Source: Sphaerolaimus hirsutus | Taxonomy: Eukaryota; Nematoda; Chromadorea; Monhysterida; Sphaerolaimidae | Assembly (NCBI GenBank): GCA_964036195.1 | Contig: OZ038454.1 | Span: 22,554,315-22,618,314 of the forward strand | DNA: 64,000 nucleotides | Reading direction: 5' to 3' | In this document: positions 56,152 through 64,000 of the stretch, piece by piece | Position numbering within the stretch: position 1 is the stretch's first letter | Layout of the letters: every line of letters starts with the position of its first letter | Translations under genes and position numbers: made by a program | Notes under the pieces: model-generated | The model's database searches: none | Seen by the model: the letters and a program-made list of their open reading frames with translations, nothing else | Told to the model about the DNA's origin: nothing

Positions 56152-56401
56152 GTTATGAGTACATGTTACGTGATTTTATTAGGGGGATTAAGGGGTCACT
56201 TATTAAAACGTGAGCTCTTGTCCCCATCGCAATTCATGTTGAAATATATCTGTTATATTTTTCGATTCGCTTCGCATTTCGACGCTTGACTTTTTTGGTG
56301 GTTATAAGTTACTTCGTTCTACGCGCTAGTGGCTTATTCTTTTTTGGTATTACCCTTTTGACGCGCGCCGGCAGAGCGGTAATAAAGTTGAATTGAATTG
56401 A

Positions 56402-56520
56402 ACTCAACTAGTGAGTATACCTCACTGCTTTGTCTTGCAGACATGGAACTTTATTGTGGAATTATGAAACTTTTTGTCTTCTTTTTTTTTGTCGGCACAA
56501 AATGCAGTGTAAACGCCGCT
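56402..56520. mobile_element. Palindromic Harbinger-like MITE, right part
   Basis: Closes ...GTGTAAACGCCGCT, the inverse of the 45971 terminus, and is followed by TAA (56521-56523). The two outer arms match over about 115 bases at roughly 80 percent by eye. Confidence 0.85.
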
Positions 56521-56564
56521 TAATCAAAATAACCCCATAAATAAAAACACAAAAATCATCACAC

Positions 56565-56810
56565 CTGCGGCAGTTGACTGGCCGGAAAAAGTGGAATGCC
56601 CCCAGTCCTAGCAAACTGATTAAAATGTCCCCGGGGTGAAAACAGCGGGACGGGTCGTCGCTGCACGAAAATCTGTCGCAGCTCTCTAACTTGTTCCTTT
56701 TCAGGAGCGCCTACATTTTCCCTCCTCTCTCTATTCGCTCCTCGTGAAGCGCGTGAAGTTTGTGAAGCGTGAATTAAGTGTGATTTGGGCACTAAAATTG
56801 GGTTGCTTAG
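56565..56810 (-). CDS. Arg/Glu-rich exon, possibly of the PAN gene
   Basis: Donor GTGTGA after CTGCCGCAG, phase 0. The frame is open to about 56843; AACGGGCAG at 56811-56819 is the acceptor that keeps phase 0. It encodes NRERRENVGAPEKEQVREL and RRPVPLFSPRG; no known domain. It lies on the same strand between the PAN exons and the Q/Y-rich exons, with the transposon nest on its downstream side. Confidence 0.5.
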
Positions 56811-57416
56811 CTGCCCGTTCGCTTGTAGTAGACGAATGCGCACCGCTCGTTGAGTTGTGGGTGAAACTGTTGAATTGAGTGGCGAAATTATGTTGAAATG
56901 ATATGGAAAATTTTGATCAATTTAATGAGCCACCTTGCCGTCGTCTCCGCCTTCGCCTGCGAGAGAAAAATTGTAGGAGACTCTAAAATAGCTACGGTAT
57001 GGCAGATTTTCAATTTTGTGGTCATTTGTGTGTTTTTTGGTATGGTACTATGGTGAATATATTGAAAATTGTGTTAAAATGTGTGGTATTGTAAATTTGC
57101 ATGTTTTGTGAAAAATAGTAATTGGTGAATTTTGCTTCACTAACAATTACAGTGAAAACTGTACAAGATGTAGTCTGACTGAGACTGTCCCAGTGACTTA
57201 CTTTGGTTTTAGTTATTACACATGTCATAAGTGTTTTGGTAAGTATCCTTCACACATCACCTGTCATAAATAGAAATGCATGAAAGTGCCTTTACCCCAA
57301 CTTTAAATTTGTTGAACTTTACCCATGAGGTGGAAGTGAACTGATGAAATGCTTTAACCACGTAGTACATTTTCCTCCATGAAAATCTGTCAACAAAATC
57401 AAGAAAAAGGGCACTT

Positions 57417-57558
57417 TTATTTCAAAACAAACTTTCTTTGTTCCTCATCGGCAGTGCCAACCCTTCTCAGGCTGGCTTGATCCTGTGCACTGTCCTCTGT
57501 TGGCAAAACTATGGAATAGAGATCGCAGCGACGGGTGTTTCTGTTGTATTGCACTGAT
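57417..57558 (-). CDS. PAN-domain secreted protein, exon 3
   Basis: The acceptor is AACACAAAG; one base completes an Arg codon. It encodes SVQYNRNTRRCDLYSI, the typical C-terminal half of a PAN/apple domain, followed by an acidic stretch and TAA at 57417-57419. It may end here, or splice before the stop (AGAAGG|GTTGGC is an in-phase donor) into 56565-56810. Confidence 0.7.
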
Positions 57559-57987
57559 CTTTGTGTTGGGGGGGGGGGGGGTTGAGTATTTGGGGATTTG
57601 GGGGTGTTTCAGTGTCAGGTTTCAGGTGTCAGATGTAACGTTTGACGTGAACAGGTGACAAGAACAGTGAATAGACGATTAGTAATACGTGAAGTGCAAG
57701 TGAACTTGTCACTTACATTTTCAGGCTCAACTTTCGTTTCGTGCCCACCCACACTGTTTTCAACTGAAACATCAAAACGTCATAATTCAGCTTTGAATGC
57801 ACTTGCACTTGATTTTTTGAGTAAAAATTCTTTCTTTTTCACATTGACACTACAGAAATAACAGCTTACGCTAATACCTGTTTTCACATAATGACACTTC
57901 TCAATGCTTCACCATAAATACATCACACACCCACAGTAACTGTGTGTACCTGACAGTGTGCCATTTACATACACCCTCAAAGCCTAC

Positions 57988-58079
57988 CTGCAGCTGGCAC
58001 CCTGTTCATTTAGGCACAGTGCCAAACATCCATCCTCCGAGATCGCCTCCCTATTCTCGTACCCATTTATGCACTGTGC
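57988..58079 (-). CDS. PAN-domain secreted protein, exon 2
   Basis: 92 bases, acceptor ACAACGCAG (phase 0) and donor GTAGGC (two bases over). It encodes AQCINGYENREAI, then CLALCLNEQGASC, the cysteine core of a PAN/apple domain. Phases match both neighbours. Confidence 0.8.
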
Positions 58080-58095
58080 CTGCGTTGTATTTGCA

Positions 58096-58210
58096 TACCG
58101 TATTTCCTCGAAATACGCCCAGGGGGTTTATTTTTTCAGAGTGATAATTTTAAGGGGGTATTTCGAGGGGGGGGGTAATTCGAGGGGGGGTAATTCGAGG
58201 AAATACGGTA
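58096..58210. mobile_element. Short TACCGTATTTCCTCGAA MITE
   Basis: 115 bases, both termini and TA flanks present. It sits 16 bases upstream of the exon 2 acceptor, so it abuts the splice site. Confidence 0.85.
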
Positions 58211-58351
58211 CCTAATTTTGTTGTAATACATAAATTTGTCTAATAGTGGCGCATCCTTAAGGGGGGGTCGACTGCGCTCAAAATACACTTTTACACTTTA
58301 ACTACACTTTAAATAAAAATTTGACAGCAAAAACAATGCAAAGCCACTTAC

Positions 58352-58483
58352 CTGCCTGTCCGGATATCTCACAAAGCAATTATCCCTGGTTGCGTACTGT
58401 GCAGAAACAAATTGCCAAGTGAATAGAAATGAAATTGCCGAAAATAACCGATTCTCGATGACCCATGTCTCACGAAAAATCAT
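58352..58483 (-). CDS. PAN-domain secreted protein, first exon with signal peptide
   Basis: ATG at 58481-58483; the N-terminus has a hydrophobic segment (LFSAISFLFTWQFVSA) with a plausible signal-peptidase site before QYATRDNC. The donor is GTAAGT, phase 0. A secreted or membrane protein with one PAN/apple domain, used for protein or glycan binding outside the cell. The start was chosen because the signal peptide directly follows it. Confidence 0.78.
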
Positions 58484-59996
58484 TCTCTTGCGACATGCGC
58501 TTTGCTAATTCAAAGGCATCTTCACATAAATAATCCACCCACTGTGATAGTTTTCCTAACGCTGTTTTTATGTAGTACATCAGCTGGAGTATTAGAAATG
58601 CTCACTTGGTATTTAAATATCACTTGAGTATCTGCGTTGAAATCCATGAAAGGTATCTCACAAAAACTCGCACTCAAAAACGACGAGATTTTTTCACGCA
58701 AAAAATCTCCTTTCGACTTTCACCGTGGAAGCGTGCGTTTCAAACAAACACGCAAAATATAGGTGGGTACATATTTTGTTGGAATTCATCAACTTCTTAT
58801 TGATACGTAACACAGTCAGGTTCTAGTGCTTGAAAAACGCTAAAAAACTTGGTGTCACGGTGATATTAAGAAAACACTTCGTGACGTGCATAGGTATGTG
58901 TATATGAATGTGTATATGACTCGGGTTGTATGGAGTAAATTGTGTAAAACCTCTTCACGGGTTTGACTTTGCCACACACATCACCACTGTGTAAAAATTT
59001 GCTGTGAGTACCTCAATAACGAGTGTGAAGTGTCTTCACAATGCATCCTGTGAAGCACTGTGATGGTCTGCCGCAAGTGCCTGGAAGTGATGTAAAAAGC
59101 GCCAGGACCTTGCTGCCAAACGCCAAAAGCACCATGGCCCCCAGCTAAATCACCAATGGCGCCAGGCGCGAGAAGAGCCATGGCGCTTTTTGCCTTGGCG
59201 CTAGCGCCAGCGCCAGGCCATGACGCTTTACATCACTAGCCTGAAGTGATTACTTTAGTTTAGACACTTCACACATCATCTTTGCCGCCTTCTTTCATGC
59301 ATCAAATCAAACAGATACTTGACCTTGGTGACATTTTGTGCAATCAAATTGCGCTAATTTTACATTTACATGCATTTTCGATAGCCAGAACAGAGACAAT
59401 AAATAACACGCAATTTCTCACATGGCGCCATCCAAACACTATATCCAAGCACCCGAAACTCATGATACGTACGCATGTATTTTGAGTTGTAAAAAGCGCC
59501 CAGTGCTTTGAAAAGACGAAATGTCTAACTAGTTTACAACATTTTTCCAGTTTCCCCTGGCGTTGTCGAACACACGCGACTCCACAAACACACAACTTAC
59601 ACATAAACAGATATTTTACGCGCAAAAACGACGGCGGCATATTTTCTGAATTTGATTGGAAAATCGATTGAACTATGACATATATTTTATGTATGTACAT
59701 GTAGTACGTAGTACCTCGATTAATTGTGGGTTGCTGAAGAAATGCTTGATTTATAGGTAGTGGAATAGTATTTAGGTATACTATTGTGCTGCGTTCTAAT
59801 ATATATTTTTATTGACATTGTGTTTTCAATGCACTGGTTATTTGTGACGTCCTAACCCCCTTTTTTGTGGCGCCGCGGTATCATCGTCGCGACACCATTT
59901 CCGTCACGCGGCCACCTTTAAATAAAGCGCCAGTCTGCTCTTTAACAGCACTATATACCACTGACACACTTGCCTGAGCAAGCTCGCTCTGTTAAC
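58484..59996. other. Intergenic, with one GGCGCC hAT fragment
   Basis: 59085-59238 opens AAGTGATGTAAAAAGCGCC and closes ACATCACTA, a short diverged copy of the GGCGCC hAT. No supported exon elsewhere. Confidence 0.55.
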
Positions 59997-60801
59997 CAGA
60001 GTTGTTAAAATACTGGTATTTTTGGAAAGTGTAAGTGTAAGTGTAAATACACTTTCCAAATTTTGAGTATGGATACCAAAAGTGTAAGGTATTTTGTAAA
60101 TACCTAGGAAAGTGTAAAAAAAAGTGTAAGTGTAAAAAAATTTTTAGAAAGAGCTCTCACTGTTGAGCATTAGAAAACACCACTGTTTTCACCTTTAGAT
60201 CAATTTATTTATCGTTTTCATGCATTATTTCAACTTTTACTGCCTTTTATGAAACATTTCAGACTGTAACAAATACTGTAAATAGTGGTATGAAGTTGCC
60301 TAATAATGGCACTTTTTCAGTGTTGATATTTTACGCTAATAAGCGCTTTTTTAAAAAAAAGCCGGGCCGTTAAAAAAAGCGCTTTTTATCCATCCCTATG
60401 CAGTAAATGTCAATGGTTCCTAGCTGACTTTGTGTTCAGCTGGTGAATTTCCATTGATCTTGTCCTTTTTACAAAAGTATGATGAAACTGTAGAACGTAC
60501 TGATCAAATGTCAGAGATAGTGCTAGTTTGTACATTTGCCATATTTTTAACATTCAATGCATAACTGCATGTGTGCACTGTGCAGTTTTTTTTTGTACAT
60601 GACCCTGTTTTATGCTTTCTCAAAAGCATAAAACAGGGCCATCTGAAAGAAAAAAATACACTTTCTGTACCCGGGTATTTTGCCCAGGAAAGTGTAAAAA
60701 AAGTGTACGGGTATTTTATGAAAGTGTAAGTGTAAGGGTAAATATAAATACCCATTTACCCGGGTATTTCGGGTAAGTGTAAATACACTTTCGCAACTCT
60801 G
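59997..60801. mobile_element. hAT-like element with GTGTAAGTGTAAATAC words
   Basis: Ends CAGAGTTGTTAAAATAC and TTTCGCAACTCTG. Subterminal GGAAAGTGTAAGTGTAA words occur at both ends in opposite orientation (60025-60140 and 60690-60790). Flanks share only CTGT, so the duplication is not clean. Confidence 0.65.
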
Positions 60802-61958
60802 CTGTAGGTGGTAGCCAGCCATGCATAAGTCAACTGCCTATTAGTACTACCTGTGCCTTACTTTGGCAAAGTGCCAGTAGTAAATGACATGTGTGACTCT
60901 TGTAAATTTAATTTGTAATTTTAGAAGAAAAAAATGGTTATTTTAAAAATCATTGTTGCTCTTGGCAGGGCAGTGTAAATGACAAACGTCTTGACAGAAA
61001 CAATTTTTTCATTATTTACAGCATCCACATGCTCTAGTTATCGTTGGCACGATGCCAATGGTGTGTAACCAGGGTGTACTTGAAAGCAGGCATTTCTCAA
61101 ACCTCCCAAACACATAAGTATACACAGCAAATCGATTAGCACAGGTACAATTTGTACCGACATCACATCACAGCGTAAGCTCTGCTCTGGCAAGAAAAAA
61201 AAGCAAATTGAAATGTAAAATAAAAATATTTCTTGACAACATAACTCAACAAAAGAGAATCATCAAAGTGGAAACAGCGATGGAAAATAAGAAATCACAA
61301 TGTTGTGAAAAAGGTTTCAGGGAATAGCGAAAATCAGTGACAAAACCAATTATAAGGACACGAGGGTTTTTAAAAACAAAGAAATAAGTATCAATTTTGT
61401 AAGTTTTAATATCATAATCTACTCTTACTGTCACTTTGCCACTTTGCGAAATTGAATTCAGGGATAGTCACAATTTTAATGAAATATCACATCGCATTGA
61501 TGAAATCAATAGTTACTGTATCCATTTTTTCAATAGAGCTTTTGCAATTCGTACTTAATACATGCACTTAATGCATAATACTTGTTATTTTACTTGTCAG
61601 TTAACTCATAACAATTGTAAAACTCATACTAAAAAATGAAGAAAAAATATTAAGGTTATGGCAAAATCTCTTAAAGCAATATCTTTAAGTCGGTGAAAGC
61701 TGCAACGTAAAAACGAAATGAAAAGGAAAATCTGTGTAAAAATTCCCACAAATAGACAAAAATGTCACGCAGTGGAGTAAATGCAAATGGTAGAAATTTA
61801 AGGAGTGAAAAAGCTCGAATGTCCGAACAAAAATAATCAAAATATGCCCAAAAGAAAAAAAAACATCCAAAAAATAATTGAAAAAACTGAAATGCGTCTG
61901 CACTGTATATTATAGTGTGTATATCGGGGAAAATCTCGGATCGATTGCAATTCATGTC
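60802..61958. other. Non-coding, AT-rich
   Basis: No exon, RNA gene or repeat that I can support. Confidence 0.4.
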
Positions 61959-62235
61959 TAGTGATGAAAAAGCGCCATGAAAACAACGCCAAACTCCAAG
62001 GGGAAGGGTGCTACGGCGCCATTCAAATAGCGCGCCAGTCCCAAGTTGAAAAAAGTGGAAGCCAAGCAAGCACCAATGACACTGTGCCCCTAAAATTAAT
62101 GGCAATGACGCTAATGCTATAGAGTATTTCAAAAATGATGCCACGCCATGAATAAGGGCGCCAGCCAAACGCCATGGCGCCGCAAATTTTGGCGCCGTAA
62201 CATTGTTCCAGCGCCACGGCGCGATCCCATCACTA
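61959..62235. mobile_element. Diverged two-ended GGCGCC hAT
   Basis: TAGTGATGAAAAAGCGCCATG opens and GGCGCGATCCCATCACTA closes; internal words are heavily mutated. No matching 8-bp flanks. It lies just downstream of the HMX-like stop codon. Confidence 0.75.
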
Positions 62236-62311
62236 ATTGACAATCATTTCTTTGAAAGAAAAAAACCTTTTACAAAAAAAAACAACCACAAAAACACATT
62301 TCTTCTGAACC

Positions 62312-62601
62312 CTAGTCACATCCCTCAGATGCATAAGTCTCAGTTGACCGATTCCGCCTGGCGAAATCCATCGCTCCGGAGTCGGTTTCTATACGCTCCC
62401 CATTTCCATCCGCACTGGAACTGCGTATATTTTCCACCGGCAGCGTATTAAAACACCCCTCAACGGGGTTTTGCTGCCGATGTTGTTGCTGTTGCTGTTG
62501 TATGGCGGCCGCGGCTAAAAGACTGTGGTACGCGTCGAGTGACACTTGTGACAGCGTCACTGGACAGTTGATTTGGTCGTCACTGGTGCCGCTGGTGACG
62601 C
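62312..62601 (-). CDS. HMX-like homeobox gene, terminal exon
   Basis: Acceptor AAACTCTCAG; two bases complete a Gly codon. 95 residues then stop: an Ala run, a CAG-type polyglutamine (IQQQQQQHRQQ) and a Ser/Glu tail. A low-complexity C-terminus of a transcription factor. Confidence 0.8.
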
Positions 62602-62674
62602 CTGAGAGTTTTTTAAGAAAGTTTTTTTCTGAAGGGTGAGACGGTTTTTCATGAAGGGTGTTGTTTTGTCAGTT

Positions 62675-62936
62675 TACCGTATTTCCTCGAAATACCCCCA
62701 GGGGGTTTATTTTTTCAGAGTGGCAATTTTGATAAAGAAATGTGAAAAATGCAACAATAACCACCATTTATAAGTTTTTACAGCCTTATATAAGGATGTA
62801 GATGGTATAAACGATGTTCTAACATAACACAGTAAGTGTTTTGAACGTTTGTTATGCATTTCCCGGACCACAAATACATAGTGCCCATTTTGAGGGGGGT
62901 ATTTCGAGGGGGGGGGTATTTCGAGGAAATACGGTA
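62675..62936. mobile_element. TACCGTATTTCCTCGAA MITE in an HMX-like intron
   Basis: Both termini and TA flanks; interior equals 8312-8573. Confidence 0.9.
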
Positions 62937-63315
62937 TTTTGGTGGAGGTGTTTTTCAAGGGGTGTTTCTGATTGAGGGAGCCCATTTTCGGCACAGATTT
63001 AAACTTCATACCTATTTCGGCACAGAAAATGCTATTCGCAAATATGGGCATTTGGGGTGCTCGTCCAAAATACGGTAAAACCTATTTTTCAGAAAGCCTC
63101 TCGAAAAACTCTGGGGTCAGATTGAACTAGAGCTGAAGGCTTTTGATTTGCGCGTTTTGCGCACAATTTCAATTCCCTTTTAATTTGAAGTGCGCCACGG
63201 GTTTCAATCTAATCTAACCCTAGGACGACACAAAAACACACAGTATACACACTCATTTAACCCTGCCCCCCCAAACCCCCCACCCCCCAAACCCCCCCCC
63301 CCCACAAAAACCCAC

Positions 63316-63473
63316 CGGCGGCGCTGTTCATATTAGCGGAGACGGACGCGAGCGCGGCGGCCATCACCGAAGCGGCCGCCGCGCCAGACACGCCGCTCGA
63401 CGGCACCCCCGCCGCGGCACCCCCCGCAGCCGTTGGCGCCGCGTTGAGGAATTGCAGGCTGGCTGGACGCGTG
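63316..63473 (-). CDS. HMX-like homeobox gene, Ala-rich exon
   Basis: Acceptor CCCCCCTCAG, donor GTGGGT; it starts with the last base of a Ser codon and ends one base into a Gly codon, matching both neighbours. Ala/Gly/Ser-rich (SVMAAALASVSANMNSAA). The frame was chosen by splice phase and composition; the other frame gives Arg/Gly-rich nonsense. Confidence 0.75.
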
Positions 63474-63887
63474 CTGAGGGGGGGGGGGGTTGGGGGGGTT
63501 TGGGGGTTGTTTGGGGGTTCTGTTAGTGGTGGGAAAAGCGCTGGAAAAACGAAGCCACATATTTACAATGGCGCCAGCGGTCGAATTGCATCTTCAGACC
63601 ATTAATATTTCCGCAGTTCAATAAGATAAATAATTCGACGCTGTAAGGTCAGACACTGTAGAATGTCATGAAAAATGTAAAATGGCATGTAAAGTGTAAA
63701 AAGTGAAATATAAATTTGTCTTGATTACCGGTGTATTAGACATTTTTTATAAAACTTAACATATCATTTTGTAGAGCGTGTTTGTAGCCATGTGTCGCAA
63801 AGTCACGCCAAGCGCCAAATACGCCACGGTTTTTTACAATACAAAAATGGGTCACCCCTAAGCCCTACCTCAAACCCCCAGCCCTAC

Positions 63888-64000
63888 CTAATAGTAGCGG
63901 CCCTCTGTAAGGCTGCTGTAGCCTGCGGCAGTAGCCCGCAATGCTGCCTGGCCGCTTGGCTCGCTTCCAATTCAGCCGCCACTTGCCGTTTCCACTTGTT
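63888..64000 (-). CDS. HMX/NK5-like homeodomain, C-terminal end (cut by window)
   Basis: On the minus strand the first residues are NKWKRQVAAELEA, the end of homeodomain helix 3 and the adjoining conserved segment of HMX/NK5 proteins. It continues to a GTAGGG donor two bases into a codon. The rest of the homeodomain is outside the window. The product would be a nuclear DNA-binding regulator, in animals usually neural or sensory. Other NK-type classes are less likely because of the AAELEA tail. Confidence 0.8.

Larger units (their letters stand above)
46261..56401 (+). mobile_element. Full-length LINE (CR1/L2-like) retrotransposon
   Basis: ACTCAA at 46255-46260 and 56402-56407 is the target duplication. 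The 5' end GGCCGTCG is immediately followed by the open frame, and the 3' end is AATAAAGTTGAATTGAATTG, a short-unit tail. One frame runs 46279-54750. The SGNH esterase in ORF1 and AP-endonuclease/RT order place it near CR1/L2-type LINEs. The 3' UTR carries a hAT insertion (54989-56151). Without it the LINE is about 9 kb, intact and probably young. Confidence 0.9.
54751..56401 (+). other. LINE 3' UTR
   Basis: Non-coding from the TAG at 54748 to the tail. AATAAA sits just before the (TTGAA) tail at 56381-56401. The hAT 54989-56151 is inserted within. Confidence 0.8.

Noticed and set aside
45971..56520. A DNA transposon that carries LINE genes as cargo
   Set aside because: The ACTCAA duplication at 46255 and 56402 and the restored palindrome show a simple LINE insertion into a MITE.
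1..64000. tRNA, rRNA or other structured RNA genes
   Set aside because: No cloverleaf with A and B boxes and no rRNA core seen; only the tRNA-complementary primer site at 31364.

Overview
This is a TE-rich piece of an animal nuclear genome. The evidence is split, phase-compatible exons with GT-AG introns (many donors read GTGTGT, GTAAGT or GTATGT), a homeobox fragment, a two-pore potassium channel, Kunitz/lustrin and PAN cysteine-rich extracellular domains, and LINE, LTR and DNA transposons. No bacterial operon, rRNA or tRNA is recognisable. The species cannot be fixed; Kunitz plus lustrin domains and a TWK-like K2P channel lean weakly towards an ecdysozoan or nematode-like lineage.

Host genes. 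All recognisable host exons are on the minus strand. (1) 3471-8842: the 3' part of a Kunitz/lustrin cysteine-rich gene, four exons, ending in a hydrophobic C-terminus. (2) 33490-40568: a K2P (TWK-like) potassium channel, nine exons; the exon(s) for pore 1 and TM2 are missing where two mobile elements sit. (3) 42952-44261 and 56565-58483: exons of a Q/Y-rich protein and of a secreted PAN/apple-like protein. They may be one gene, split by a 10.5-kb nest of transposons. (4) 62312-64000: the end of a homeodomain and the C-terminus of an HMX/NK5-like gene.

Mobile elements. A Ty3/gypsy retrotransposon (23484-33047, minus) has two 1666-bp LTRs, a tRNA-type primer-binding site, gag and pol. A full-length LINE (46261-56401, plus) encodes an SGNH esterase-like domain, an AP endonuclease, a reverse transcriptase and a zinc motif in one uninterrupted 2.8-kb-codon frame. 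It landed in a palindromic MITE with 3-bp TAA duplications and was itself hit by a hAT element carrying another MITE. Several non-autonomous hAT elements with exact 8-bp duplications were found. They share an architecture in which each family's ends carry arrays of its own short word (GGCGCC-type, TTCGAAA-type and others). A TRIM, a CACTA-like element, mariner-like foldbacks and many copies of a TACCGTATTTCCTCGAA-ended MITE fill the rest.

Most notable. The LINE appears to carry two overlapping readings of ORF1: a stop-free genomic frame that fuses ORF1 to ORF2, and a set of phase-compatible GT-AG introns that would instead give ORF1 an RGG-rich C-terminus and its own stop. If real, splicing would choose between an ORF1-only product and an ORF1-ORF2 fusion.
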